This document shows, in pieces, positions 38,676 to 48,088 of a stretch of 64,000 nucleotides of DNA. The notes under the pieces are model-generated. The model was not told the origin of the DNA. It searched no databases and saw only the letters and a program-made list of their open reading frames with translations. Location of the stretch: assembly GCF_007713465.1 (NCBI RefSeq), contig NZ_VMSG01000011.1:111971-175970 (forward strand), in the 5' to 3' direction. The DNA comes from Pseudomonas sp. H3(2019). GTDB taxonomy: Bacteria; Pseudomonadota; Gammaproteobacteria; Pseudomonadales; Pseudomonadaceae. A program made the translations under genes and the position numbers. The stretch's first letter is position 1. Every line of letters starts with the position of its first letter.

Positions 38676-38933
38676 TCAGTTTTTCTCGAGCGCCCACAAG
38701 TCGCTTTCGATGCTTTCGAACCTCTCTTTGAGGTGCGTCTGCACATCGAAAATCGCCCTGTTGTAATAGTGCGGAGCAATTTCACGGGTAAACAGCTCAA
38801 GAATTTCAGCCGCCTCGAACAAGCCCAGCTCGAGTTCGAAGCGGTCTTCCATGAAACGCTTGATCTTGCTGTTGGCCTCGTTCTCTTGCTCGGGTGTGAG
38901 CGTGAGGATCGGCGGCTTCTTCTTGACAGCCAT
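38676..38933 (-). CDS. DUF2164 family protein inside the his cluster
   Basis: 85 residues from the ATG at 38933, which shares its A with the hisH stop (TAATG). Basic N-terminus, then a helical body with several acidic patches and the family stretch Y-Y-N-R-A-I-F-D-V-Q. Function unknown. The tight coupling to hisH and its place between hisH and hisA suggest co-expression with histidine synthesis, though not necessarily a role in it. Confidence 0.87.
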   Translation of the reverse strand: MAVKKKPPILTLTPEQENEANSKIKRFMEDRFELELGLFEAAEILELFTREIAPHYYNRAIFDVQTHLKERFESIESDLWALEKN

Positions 38934-39571
38934 TACCAGCGACCGTCCCACGCAGCGAAGTTCTGCAGCAATTGCAGGCCATGGGTATGGCTCTTCTCCG
39001 GGTGGAACTGCACGGCGAAACGCGAGCCCTCGGCCAGCGCCGCAGCGAAATCGACACCGTAGTGACCGCCGCCTACCACCTGCCGCGGGTTACCGGCGGC
39101 GATGTAGTAGCTGTGCACGAAGTAGAAACGCGCCAGGTCCGGAATGTTGTGCCACAGCGGGTGATCCACCGTCTGCTTCACTTCGTTCCAGCCCATGTGC
39201 GGGACTTTCAGGTGTTCGCCGTCTTCATGCAGACCTTTGCCGAAGAACTTCACCTGGCCGGGAAACAGGCCGATGCAGTCGACGCCGTCGTTTTCTTCAC
39301 TGTGTTCGAGCAAGGCTTGCATGCCCACGCAGATGCCGAGGAACGGACGGTCCTGGCTGACTTCACGCACCAGCGAGTCGAAGCCCAGGCGACGGATCTC
39401 CGCCATGCAATCGCGAATCGCGCCCACACCGGGGAAAACCACCCGGTCGGCTTCGCGAATCACATTGGCATCGCTGGTAATCAGCACCTTGCCGGCACCG
39501 ACGTGCTCGAGGGCCTTGGCCACCGAGTGCAGGTTGCCCATGCCGTAATCGATAACCGCGACCGTCTGCAT
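38933..39571 (-). CDS. hisH: Imidazole glycerol phosphate synthase, glutaminase subunit
   Basis: 212 residues, class I glutamine amidotransferase: nucleophile Cys in L-G-I-C-V-G-M-Q near 78-85, catalytic His and Glu in V-Q-F-H-P-E-K-S near the C-terminus. Supplies ammonia to HisF. Its start overlaps the hisB stop by one base (TAATG). Confidence 0.97.
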   Translation of the reverse strand: MQTVAVIDYGMGNLHSVAKALEHVGAGKVLITSDANVIREADRVVFPGVGAIRDCMAEIRRLGFDSLVREVSQDRPFLGICVGMQALLEHSEENDGVDCIGLFPGQVKFFGKGLHEDGEHLKVPHMGWNEVKQTVDHPLWHNIPDLARFYFVHSYYIAAGNPRQVVGGGHYGVDFAAALAEGSRFAVQFHPEKSHTHGLQLLQNFAAWDGRW

Positions 39572-40164
39572 TACAGAACGCCCTTGGTCGAAGGCATTTG
39601 CCCGGCCATGCGCTCATCCAGCTCGACGGCCATGCGCAGTGCGCGGCCAAAGGCCTTGAACACGGTTTCGATCTGGTGGTGGGTGTTGTGCCCACGCAGA
39701 TTGTCGATGTGCAAACTGACGTTGGCGTGGTTGACGAAGCCCTGGAAAAACTCCTGGAACAGGTCGACATCGAAGCCGCCGACAGTGGCGCGGGTATATG
39801 GCACGTGCATCTGCAGGCCAGGACGGCCAGAGAAGTCGATCACCACACGCGACAGCGCTTCATCGAGCGGCACGTAGGCGTGGCCGTAGCGACGGATGCC
39901 TTTTTTGTCGCCGATGGCTTTGGTGAAGGCCTGACCCAGCGTGATACCGACGTCTTCCACCGTGTGGTGGTCGTCGATATGCAGGTCACCCTTGCACTCG
40001 ATATCCAGGTCGATCAGCCCGTGACGGGCGATCTGGTCCAGCATGTGCTCAAGGAAGGGAACACCGATATCAAATCGGGCCTTTCCGGTGCCATCCAGGT
40101 TGATCGAGGCTTTGATCTGGGTTTCCAGAGTGTCGCGCTCGACTGACGCCTTACGTTCGGCCAT
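39571..40164 (-). CDS. hisB: Imidazoleglycerol-phosphate dehydratase
   Basis: 197 residues from the ATG at 40164. The metal-binding repeats [18 protein letters not shown] and H-N-T-H-H-Q-I-E are all present. Monofunctional (no histidinol phosphatase part), as usual in pseudomonads. First gene of the hisB-hisH-DUF2164-hisA-hisF unit. An upstream in-frame start 12 codons earlier lacks conserved sequence. Confidence 0.96.
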   Translation of the reverse strand: MAERKASVERDTLETQIKASINLDGTGKARFDIGVPFLEHMLDQIARHGLIDLDIECKGDLHIDDHHTVEDVGITLGQAFTKAIGDKKGIRRYGHAYVPLDEALSRVVIDFSGRPGLQMHVPYTRATVGGFDVDLFQEFFQGFVNHANVSLHIDNLRGHNTHHQIETVFKAFGRALRMAVELDERMAGQMPSTKGVL

Positions 40165-40311
40165 CACCAGCTCCGCAAAATCATTGGGCGAAAAAGGCAA
40201 CCATTATAGGGGCGCGGACGCCAAACAGAAACACGCGAGGTGATATCCCTGACGGGCTGAACCCAATGCCGCCGGGGCTATACATGTCAGTACAAGCGCT
40301 CCAAGACCGCT

Positions 40312-40340
40312 GATCGCTCCCACTCTGCGTGGGAACGATC
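40312..40340. repeat. REP-type palindrome
   Basis: GATCGCTCCCACTC faces GCGTGGGAACGATC; a slightly decayed copy of the repeat at 367. It lies between the hisB promoter region and the 3' end of the OFA transporter gene. Confidence 0.7.
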
Positions 40341-40361
40341 AGACATCAGACAGGGGAGGCG

Positions 40362-42023
40362 TTAGTGGAACAGGACGGCAGTCTTCTGCAACGTCACCCA
40401 AACGCCCCACGCCAGCGGAATGCCCACCACCAGCCATGCGGCAATGGCCAACGGCACGCTGCCCGAGGAAGCTTTCCACTCCAGCACGGTGGTGCTGTCC
40501 GCGCCTTTGTCGTGACCCAGCGCCTGTTCGACGGCCAGCTCGGCATCGGTCATGAAGTATTTATCCGCCACCGGACGCACCAGCAGGTTGCAGAGGAAAC
40601 CCAGCACCAGCAGGCCGGCAAGGATGTACAGGGTGATGTCATACGCAGCCGCGCGCTCGACGCCGATGCTCAACTGATACTCACGCAAGTAGTTCACCAA
40701 CACCGGACCGAGCACGCCGGCAGCGGCCCAGGCGGTCAGCAGGCGACCGTGGATCGCACCGACCATCTGCGTACCGAACAGATCCGCCAGGTACGCCGGC
40801 ACTGTCGCAAAACCACCGCCGTACATCGACAGGATGATGCAGAACGCCGCAACGAACAGCGCGATGTTGCCCAGATGACCAAGGTTCGGAATCAACGCGT
40901 ACAGGGCAAAACCCAGGGCGAAGAACACGAAGTAGGTATTTTTACGGCCCAGGTAGTCGGAGAACGACGCCCAGAAGAACCGCCCACCAATGTTGAACAG
41001 ACTCAGCAAACCGGTGAAACCGGCAGCGATTGCGGCGATCGACGCCAATTGCGAAGCGTCCAGCTGACCAAAGGTCAGGTCGTTGCCGAGCAATTTACCA
41101 GCGAATACTTCCTGCAACAGCGGTGAAGCCATGCCGAGGATGCCGATACCCGCCGACACGTTCAGGCACAGCACCAGCCACACCAGACGGAACTGCGGGG
41201 TTTTCCACGCGACGTTAACGTGCACATGGCGATGAGTGATCATCGCGTTCGCGGCTTTTTTCGCCGGGGCGGTCCAGCCCTCAGGCTTCCAGCCGGTCGG
41301 TGGAACGCGGTACGACAGCGCACCGCCGATCATGAACACAAAGTAGATTGCAGCCATCACCAGGAAGCTCTGCCACACACCGACGCCAGCCGGCGAAGCG
41401 AAATGGCCCATCAGCGCTGCTGCCAGCGGAGCACCGACCATCGCACCGCCGCCGAAGCCCATGATCGCCATGCCGGTCGCCATGCCACGCTTGTCCGGGA
41501 ACCACTTGATCAAGGTTGAAACCGGCGAGATGTAACCCAGCCCCAGGCCAATCCCCCCGATGACGCCGGAGCCGATCCACATCAGCCAGATCTGATGGGT
41601 ATAAACCCCCAACGCGGAAATCAGCAGACCGCCGCACCAGCACAATGCCGAGACGACACCGGCCTTGCGTGGCCCGGCATGTTCCAGCCAGCCACCCCAG
41701 ATCGCTGCCGAGCAGCCGAGGAAGATGAAGAACAGGGTGTAGATCCAGCCGAGCATCGAGATCGGCCAATCACACTGGGACGAGAAAATCTGTGCAATGA
41801 AGCTCATGTCGGGTGCGCAAGCCACCGGCGCGGTCACGCCGAGGGCTTTGGACAGCGGCAGCCAGAACACCGAAAAACCGTAGGCCATGCCGATGCACAG
41901 GTGGATGGCCAACGCGGCCGGTGGAACCAGCCAGCGGTTGAAACCGGGCTTGGCGATAATGCGCTCCTTGGACAGGAACGCGGACTGGACGGGAATAATG
42001 CCCGCCTCGGTACTCGTGCTCAT
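40362..42023 (-). CDS. MFS transporter, OFA (oxalate/formate antiporter) family
   Basis: 553 residues from the ATG at 42023 with about 12 TM segments. The first loop holds an unusually long insert with C-A-P-D and a C-D-W-P motif, and the MFS loop signature G-F-P-D-K-R-like (F-P-D-K-R-G-M-A-T-G) follows TM4-5. Relatives take up short-chain organic acids; the substrate here is not determinable. Monocistronic. Confidence 0.88.
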   Translation of the reverse strand: MSTSTEAGIIPVQSAFLSKERIIAKPGFNRWLVPPAALAIHLCIGMAYGFSVFWLPLSKALGVTAPVACAPDMSFIAQIFSSQCDWPISMLGWIYTLFFIFLGCSAAIWGGWLEHAGPRKAGVVSALCWCGGLLISALGVYTHQIWLMWIGSGVIGGIGLGLGYISPVSTLIKWFPDKRGMATGMAIMGFGGGAMVGAPLAAALMGHFASPAGVGVWQSFLVMAAIYFVFMIGGALSYRVPPTGWKPEGWTAPAKKAANAMITHRHVHVNVAWKTPQFRLVWLVLCLNVSAGIGILGMASPLLQEVFAGKLLGNDLTFGQLDASQLASIAAIAAGFTGLLSLFNIGGRFFWASFSDYLGRKNTYFVFFALGFALYALIPNLGHLGNIALFVAAFCIILSMYGGGFATVPAYLADLFGTQMVGAIHGRLLTAWAAAGVLGPVLVNYLREYQLSIGVERAAAYDITLYILAGLLVLGFLCNLLVRPVADKYFMTDAELAVEQALGHDKGADSTTVLEWKASSGSVPLAIAAWLVVGIPLAWGVWVTLQKTAVLFH

Positions 42024-42237
42024 TTGTGTTTCCCCCAATTATTAGTATGGTTCGCCAGACACTCTTCACCCACAGCCTTGTTGCACGCAGGCATGACCGT
42101 TTTATTGAGTAGAGTTCCTTCGGGCGCGACGACAGGTCGCAGAAGGACCGACGAACGGGCCAAGATTACCATTTGCCCGTGACAGAAAAGCCAAACTGAC
42201 ATCACCTTTTATGTGACATCTGTTCCGATCACGCACC

Positions 42238-42380
42238 AGGGTCTGTACGAAAACTCGCCGAGCGGCGATCAGGCAAGGCAAAAACAGGCGAGGAAGCGGA
42301 GTTTAGGCCCCTAAATGAGCATTCCGAGCCTGTTTTTAACGCAGCCTGGTCGACGCGCAGGCAGTTTTCCTACAGAGCCT
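42238..42380. mobile_element. MITE-like element with 18-bp terminal inverted repeats
   Basis: AGGGTCTGTACGAAAACT at the left and the complement of AGGCTCTGTAGGAAAACT at the right match at 16 of 18 positions. The 143-bp element has no reading frame. It stops about 60 bases before the PanZ-like gene, so it may affect that promoter. GGSTCTGTACGAAAA ends are common on Pseudomonas miniature elements. Confidence 0.65.
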
Positions 42381-42439
42381 AAAAACCGTTTCACCCGTTG
42401 GCGGGTAATGCCCCGGACAACCCTCTCACAGGAAACCTT

Positions 42440-42838
42440 ATGCCCATCGTTGTCGAATCGCTGAACGAACCCAGCTATCAGGATCAGCAGGATCTGCAGA
42501 AGATCTACCACGACGCTCCGCATTGGCTGCTTGCACCGTTCAACGATGAGCTGCAATTGATTGAACACAGCCTGCGCGACGGCTCGCTGATCGCTGGACG
42601 CTTCAATGACCGGCTGCTCGGTGCAGCACGCCTGCATCGGCAACAGGACATCTGGCAGCTGTCCCAATTGTGCGTACGAAAAATCACCCGTCGCCGTGGC
42701 GTTGCTGAACGCCTGGTCAGCGAAGCGCAAAAAATGGCCGAGCTCGCAGGGGCAACATTGCACTTGCTGGCCCCGGCCGGGCACCTCGAAGCCCAGGCAC
42801 TCGCTGCCAAGCTCAAACTGCCACTGGACCTGCTCTAG
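42440..42838 (+). CDS. GNAT acetyltransferase, PanZ/PanM-like
   Basis: 132 residues from the ATG at 42440 (AGGAAACC upstream). N-terminal Y-Q-D-Q-Q-D-L-Q-K-I-Y and acetyl-CoA motif V-R-K-I-T-R-R-R-G-V-A-E-R match PanZ, which binds acetyl-CoA and promotes self-cleavage of the aspartate decarboxylase precursor PanD, or limits its activity. panD is not in the window, so the role is inferred from the fold. Confidence 0.75.
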   Translation: MPIVVESLNEPSYQDQQDLQKIYHDAPHWLLAPFNDELQLIEHSLRDGSLIAGRFNDRLLGAARLHRQQDIWQLSQLCVRKITRRRGVAERLVSEAQKMAELAGATLHLLAPAGHLEAQALAAKLKLPLDLL

Positions 42839-42920
42839 GCGATCACTGACCAGTCGTCGGTTTTGGGGCGCTATACTCCCTGGCTAAATTTCGACATTGA
42901 CTCATTACAAGGACTCGCCC

Positions 42921-45152
42921 ATGAAAGCGTTCGGCAAAATCCTGGGTTTGGTGCTTCTCGGGTTGTTGCTGATCATTGTGGCGCTGGGCTTTGCCCTGAC
43001 CCACTTCTTCGATCCCAACGACTACAAAGACGAGATCCGCCAAATTGCCCGCGACAAGGCCCACATCGAGCTGACGCTCAATGGCGATATCGGCTGGAGC
43101 CTGTTCCCCTGGCTCGGACTTGAGCTGCACGATGCCGGCGTCGCGACCCTGGCCAATCCGACCCAGCCGTTTGCCGACCTGCAAATGCTTGGCTTGTCCG
43201 TGCGGGTGCTGCCGTTGCTGCGCCGTGAAGTGCAGATGAGCGATGTTCGCGTCGAAGGCCTGAACCTGCGCCTCAACCGTGACAAGAATGGCCATGGCAA
43301 CTGGGAAGACATCGGCAAAGTCCCGCCTGTCGCCGCCAAGGCGGATGCGCCAGCTACCGGCAGCACCAGCGAGCCGGCCGCCGAAATACCCGCTGCCTCG
43401 GAAAAACCGGCCCAACCGATTCGTCTCGACATCGACAGCCTGACCGTGAACAACGCCCGGGTTGAATACAACGATGAGCGAACCGGCAAGCAATTCAGCG
43501 CCGAAAGCATCCAGCTGAGCACCGGCCCGGTGCACGACGCGACCAACATTCAGGTGAAACTGACGGCATTCCTGGCCAGCAACCAGCCGGACGTGCGTGT
43601 GCGCACCGAACTCAACGGAGAGTTGCGTTTCGAACGCGCCCTCCAGCGCTACCAGTTCGAAGACATGAAACTTGCGGGCGAAATCTCCGGTGAACCGCTG
43701 CAAGGCAAGATCGTGACCTTTGCCGCTCAAGGCCAACTGCTGCTGGATAAAGCAGCGAACGTCGCCGAATGGACCGGCATCAAGATCTCTGCCAACCAGT
43801 TGCGTGCGCTCGGCGAACTGAAAGTCAACAACCTGGACAAAACCCCACAAATCAGCGGCGGTGTGTCGATTGCGCAATTCGACCTGGCGAAGTTTGTCGA
43901 CAGCATTGGCCTGCAACTCCCGGCCATGGCCGAGGGCAGCCTGAGCAAAGTCGAACTGGTCAGCCGTCTCGCGGGCACCCCAAGCAGCGTGGTGCTGGAC
44001 GATCTCAACCTGAAAGTCGACGACAGCAGCTTCAGCGGGCGTATCGCCGTCGAAGACTTCGCCAGGCAATCGTTGCGCGTGCAGCTCAAGGGCGACACCT
44101 TCGACGCTGATCGCTACCTGCCGCCAAAATCGGCCGAAGCCAACAGCGCTGCAGTGGCTCGTCAGTCGGAAGTCAGCAGCACCGAGACCAACGCGCTGGC
44201 CGGCGCTGGCAGCACACCACTGCCGAATGCCCCCACCAAAGGCGCCTGGAGCAACGACAAACTGATTCCGGCGGAACGCCTGAGCAAACTGGATCTGGAC
44301 GCCGACCTGACCTTCGGCCAACTGACCCTCGACAAGCTGTTGATCCAGAACGCCGCGCTGAAAGCCACTGGCCAGGGCGGCCTGCTGACCCTGGAAAACC
44401 TGCGTGGCGATCTCTACAACGGCAACTTCGCCGCCAAGGGCACGCTGGATGTACGCCAACCCGTACCATCGCTGAACCTGCAAACGCAGATCAGCAAAGT
44501 CCCGGTGGAGAACATTCTCGAAAGCCAAGGGAAAAAACCGCCAGTCAAAGGCCTGGTCACGCTCAACAGCAACCTGAGCGCCAGCGGCAACAGCCAGAAA
44601 GCACTGATCGACAGCCTCAACGGCACGGCCAGTTTCGTGCTCAATAACGGCGTGCTGCTCAACGCCAACCTTGAGCAACAGCTGTGCAAAGGCATCGCCA
44701 CCCTGAACCACAAAACCCTCAGTGGCGAACCTCATGGCAAGGACACACCGTTCCAGGAACTCAAGGGCAACCTGACGTTGCGCAATGGCGTGGCCAGCAA
44801 TCCAGACCTGAAAGTCCGCATCCCGGGCATGACCGTCAACGGCAACGGCGACGTCGACCTGCGGGTGCTGGGTATGGATTACCGCATCGGTATTACCGTC
44901 GAAGGTGACAAGAGCGACATGCCGGACCCGGCCTGCCAGGTCAACGAACGCTATGCAAATATCGAGTGGCCATTACGCTGCCGTGGCCCGCTGGAGCTCG
45001 GTGCCAAGGCCTGCCGCCTGGACAGTGAGCGTCTCGGCCAGGTCGCGGGCAAGCTGGCGGGCGACAAGCTCGGCGAAAAAATCGATGAGAAACTCGGCGA
45101 CAAAGTCAGTCCAGAACTGAAAAACGCCCTCAAGGGGTTGTTCAAGCGATGA
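42921..45152 (+). CDS. asmA: AsmA family protein
   Basis: 743 residues: N-terminal TM anchor (about 5-28), AsmA N-domain (H-I-E-L-T-L-N-G-D-I-G-W-S near 55-67), an Ala/Pro/Ser-rich linker at about 145-170, and a C-terminal AsmA_2-type domain (about 500-680). The family bridges inner and outer membrane with a beta-groove and is tied to phospholipid transport. Overlaps mutY by ATGA. Confidence 0.92.
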   Translation: MKAFGKILGLVLLGLLLIIVALGFALTHFFDPNDYKDEIRQIARDKAHIELTLNGDIGWSLFPWLGLELHDAGVATLANPTQPFADLQMLGLSVRVLPLLRREVQMSDVRVEGLNLRLNRDKNGHGNWEDIGKVPPVAAKADAPATGSTSEPAAEIPAASEKPAQPIRLDIDSLTVNNARVEYNDERTGKQFSAESIQLSTGPVHDATNIQVKLTAFLASNQPDVRVRTELNGELRFERALQRYQFEDMKLAGEISGEPLQGKIVTFAAQGQLLLDKAANVAEWTGIKISANQLRALGELKVNNLDKTPQISGGVSIAQFDLAKFVDSIGLQLPAMAEGSLSKVELVSRLAGTPSSVVLDDLNLKVDDSSFSGRIAVEDFARQSLRVQLKGDTFDADRYLPPKSAEANSAAVARQSEVSSTETNALAGAGSTPLPNAPTKGAWSNDKLIPAERLSKLDLDADLTFGQLTLDKLLIQNAALKATGQGGLLTLENLRGDLYNGNFAAKGTLDVRQPVPSLNLQTQISKVPVENILESQGKKPPVKGLVTLNSNLSASGNSQKALIDSLNGTASFVLNNGVLLNANLEQQLCKGIATLNHKTLSGEPHGKDTPFQELKGNLTLRNGVASNPDLKVRIPGMTVNGNGDVDLRVLGMDYRIGITVEGDKSDMPDPACQVNERYANIEWPLRCRGPLELGAKACRLDSERLGQVAGKLAGDKLGEKIDEKLGDKVSPELKNALKGLFKR

Positions 45153-46216
45153 AAGCCGAGCAGTTCTCAACCGCGGTGCTGGACTGGTACGACCGCCACG
45201 GGCGCCATGACCTGCCCTGGCAACAGGGCATCACCCCATACCGGGTGTGGGTCTCGGAAATCATGTTGCAGCAGACTCAGGTCAGCACCGTGCTGAACTA
45301 CTTCGACCGGTTCATGGCGTCCTTGCCAACGGTCGAAGCCCTGGCCGCCGCGCCGGAAGATGAAGTGCTGCACCTGTGGACCGGGCTGGGTTACTACACC
45401 CGTGCGCGCAACCTGCAAAAAACCGCGAAGATCGTCGTTGCCGAGTACGGCGGCGAATTCCCCCGGGATGTCGAAAAACTCACTGACTTGCCAGGCATCG
45501 GCCTGTCCACCGCGGGCGCCATCGCCAGCCTGAGCATGGGCCTGCGCGCGCCAATCCTCGACGGCAACGTCAAACGGGTGCTGGCACGCTTTACCGCGCA
45601 AGAGGGCTACCCTGGCGAACCCAAGGTCGCCAAACAGCTGTGGGCCAACGCTGAGCGCTTCACGCCTTACGACCGGGTCAACGCCTACACTCAGGCGATG
45701 ATGGACCTGGGCGCTACGCTCTGCACCCGCAACAAGCCGAGTTGCCTGCTGTGTCCACTGGAAAAGGGCTGCGAAGCGCACATGCTCGGCCTGGAGACCC
45801 GCTACCCGATCCCCAAACCGCGTAAAACCGTGCCACAGAAGCGCACGCTGATGCCGATGCTCGCCAACCGCGACGGCGCCATTCTGCTTTACCGCCGCCC
45901 TTCCACGGGCTTGTGGGGCGGTTTGTGGAGCCTGCCGGAACTCGACGACCTCGGCGACCTGGAACATCTGGCACTGCAACACTCGCTGGAACTGGGCAAG
46001 CACGTTGAACTGCCGAGCCTGGTCCACACCTTCAGCCATTTCCAACTGGCTATCGAACCCTGGCTGGTTCAGGTCCAGGAGGCCGGCCATCACGTGGCCG
46101 AGGCCGACTGGCTCTGGTATAACCTCGCCACCCCGCCGCGCCTGGGCCTTGCCGCCCCGGTGAAAAAACTGCTGAAGCGCGCGGCCGATGTATTGAACGC
46201 AGGAGAGTCGTCATGA
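45149..46216 (+). CDS. mutY: A/G-specific adenine DNA glycosylase
   Basis: 355 residues. HhH-GPD with L-P-G-I-G-x-S-T-A-G (about 113-122) and catalytic Asp in the following helix, Q-T-Q-V at 35-45, the 4Fe-4S cluster [17 protein letters not shown], and a C-terminal NUDIX-like domain that reads 8-oxoG. Removes A opposite 8-oxoguanine. Sits between asmA and yggX with four-base overlaps on both sides. Confidence 0.96.
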   Translation: MKAEQFSTAVLDWYDRHGRHDLPWQQGITPYRVWVSEIMLQQTQVSTVLNYFDRFMASLPTVEALAAAPEDEVLHLWTGLGYYTRARNLQKTAKIVVAEYGGEFPRDVEKLTDLPGIGLSTAGAIASLSMGLRAPILDGNVKRVLARFTAQEGYPGEPKVAKQLWANAERFTPYDRVNAYTQAMMDLGATLCTRNKPSCLLCPLEKGCEAHMLGLETRYPIPKPRKTVPQKRTLMPMLANRDGAILLYRRPSTGLWGGLWSLPELDDLGDLEHLALQHSLELGKHVELPSLVHTFSHFQLAIEPWLVQVQEAGHHVAEADWLWYNLATPPRLGLAAPVKKLLKRAADVLNAGESS

Positions 46217-46485
46217 CCCGCACCATCATGTGCCGCAAGTACAAAGAACAATTGCCAGGCCTGGAGCGCGCCCCGTTCCCGGGTGCCAAAGGTCAGGACA
46301 TTTTTGACCACGTCTCGGCCAAGGCCTGGGCCGACTGGCAAAAACACCAGACCCTGCTGATCAACGAAAAACGCCTGAACATGATGAACGCCGAAGATCG
46401 CAAATATCTTCAGGGCGAGATGGACAAGTACTTCTCCGGCGAGGAATACGCCAAGGCCGAAGGCTACGTTCCACCTGCCGAGTAA
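46213..46485 (+). CDS. yggX: Oxidative damage protection protein YggX
   Basis: 90 residues, the full family length, with conserved C at position 7 (T-I-M-C-R-K-Y) and F-P-G-A-K-G. Protects iron-sulfur clusters and iron homeostasis under oxidative stress. The mutY-yggX coupling is conserved and places both in oxidative-damage defence. Confidence 0.96.
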   Translation: MTRTIMCRKYKEQLPGLERAPFPGAKGQDIFDHVSAKAWADWQKHQTLLINEKRLNMMNAEDRKYLQGEMDKYFSGEEYAKAEGYVPPAE

Positions 46486-46549
46486 TCCCGTAAAAACGGG
46501 GGTTGGATCGTAAGCGACGGTAATAATTAAATATTTTTTGAAAACTTGC

Positions 46550-46578
46550 TTGACGACCCCCTGAAAAACCCGTTTAAT
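46550..46578 (+). promoter_or_regulatory. Sigma-70 promoter of tRNA-Phe
   Basis: TTGACG, 17 bases, TTTAAT, then the tRNA begins 11 bases later. GCGCCCC between is a possible stringent discriminator. Confidence 0.75.
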
Positions 46579-46588
46579 GCGCCCCGTT

Positions 46589-46664
46589 GCCCAGATAGCT
46601 CAGTCGGTAGAGCAGGGGATTGAAAATCCCCGTGTCGGCGGTTCGATTCCGTCTCTGGGCACCA
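46589..46664 (+). tRNA. tRNA-Phe (GAA)
   Basis: A 76-base cloverleaf from GCCCAGATAGC to the encoded CCA: acceptor GCCCAGA/TCTGGGC, anticodon loop TTGAAAA with GAA, T arm GGCGGTTCGATTCCGTC. Sole member of its transcript. Confidence 0.97.
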
Positions 46665-46673
46665 AATACCGAA

Positions 46674-46704
46674 AACCCTGAATCGCAAGATTCAGGGTTT
46701 TTTT
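46674..46704 (+). terminator. Terminator of tRNA-Phe
   Basis: AACCCTGAATC and GATTCAGGGTT pair around GCAA and are followed by a run of T. Confidence 0.93.
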
Positions 46705-46935
46705 ATGCCCGCGATTTGGTGAGGCACTGTTCCCATCACCATAGAGGCGCCTTCCCCCTCTCGCTACGCCAGCAAACGCCTGGTAATCAGACTTCCCTGG
46801 CGGCGCCCTGGGTCTGGCAGAACAGTCCGCATGCTTTAGCGGAAATGGATGACATACGCTGATTACTTCATTGGGCAGAATTGGAAAACGAGCTACCGCA
46901 TCACCGGGAGCAGATACACAACAGGGATGTAGACA

Positions 46936-48015
46936 ATGACGGACGCCGTTAAACAAGACATCGAAGCCGCCGAGCTTTTTACTGAACAAGAAGTCAGAAC
47001 CTTCAGCTTTGATGCTCGACAGTCAACATTGCTTCACACGTTCGCCGAAAAACTGGCCGCCATCGGCGGGCCGCAGGCACCAGGAGCCAAGTCCAGGGCC
47101 TCTCTGGCAGCCACCGAATTGAAGTTCTCGTTTTCGAAAGACCAATGCGAGCTGCTGGGAGCCTACTCCGATGGCCTTGTTTCCCTGTTGATCTTTGAAG
47201 GGCTGCAAAAAATCACCGATATCAGCCCTCCAAATGAACTACCAGACCTGACATCCCTGGAAAATCGATACGAAGTCCTTTGCCTGGCCGCCCGCAATCA
47301 GATCCTGTTGAAACTGGTAGATAACAATGCCTATGCCTATGACATGGACAACGAAGGAAAACTGGTTCGATTGGTGGCCAACTTCAAGGGTGGCGGACTC
47401 ACCAAAATCAATGCCGAGCCGCCAGTCAAAGAACTGAGCTCCCATTCCGGCCTCGCGCTCGGCCCGCATACCGAGGCGCCTTACTGGTGCGCCGTGAACG
47501 CGAAAGGCGGGCACTCGCCCTCCCCTTCGTCACTCATACTTTCCGCTCTGTGGAACCCGAGCCTGGAACCCACACGGGTCATTCCACTGCCTCCCATACT
47601 CGAAAAAATTGGCGTCACCAACTGCCTCGCACTGACCACGGATAACTTCCAGTTCACTCGTAGTGACTCCTTTGTCAGTGGCAAAGGGGAAGATGGCCGC
47701 AACGTTTCGATCCTGGAGTTCGACAACAAGGTCGGGTTTGCAGCCCGCTTCAATTCGTATCGTTTTTCGGTCAATGACAACACCTCCACCTTTGTAAAAA
47801 CGGCTTACACCGCTCTTTGCCAAGGTGTAGGCGAAGCAACTCCGGCTGAATACACGCTGACCCAGGAATCGGCCATGGTCATCAACAACATCCGGGCTCT
47901 GCACTGTCGCGATGTCATCAAAGACAACAGACGGGTTTTGGTTCGTCTTTTTGGACTTTCAAAATTTTCTTCCCCCATCGTTATTTCAGAGGACCCGTTA
48001 CTGCTGCTGGGCTGA
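46936..48015 (+). CDS. Probable Fe(II)/2-oxoglutarate-dependent oxygenase (TauD/clavaminate-synthase-like)
   Basis: 359 residues. The HxE iron motif (G-P-H178-T-E180-A-P-Y) with the clavaminate-synthase-like H-S-G-L-A-L-G lead-in, and a distal His323 (R-A-L-H-C-R-D) followed by R-R-V-L-V-R holding the likely 2-oxoglutarate arginine, fit the amino-acid hydroxylases of the VioC/clavaminate synthase group. The rest is diverged and I cannot name a substrate. It follows tRNA-Phe and precedes a TSUP permease on the same strand (73-base gap), which could move its substrate or product. Confidence 0.65.
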   Translation: MTDAVKQDIEAAELFTEQEVRTFSFDARQSTLLHTFAEKLAAIGGPQAPGAKSRASLAATELKFSFSKDQCELLGAYSDGLVSLLIFEGLQKITDISPPNELPDLTSLENRYEVLCLAARNQILLKLVDNNAYAYDMDNEGKLVRLVANFKGGGLTKINAEPPVKELSSHSGLALGPHTEAPYWCAVNAKGGHSPSPSSLILSALWNPSLEPTRVIPLPPILEKIGVTNCLALTTDNFQFTRSDSFVSGKGEDGRNVSILEFDNKVGFAARFNSYRFSVNDNTSTFVKTAYTALCQGVGEATPAEYTLTQESAMVINNIRALHCRDVIKDNRRVLVRLFGLSKFSSPIVISEDPLLLLG

Positions 48016-48088
48016 TTCTTCAAGTGCTCAGGCTGTCGAACGACCCGTCATGTGATGACTGGCCAATAACTATTAAAGAGAGAATGTA

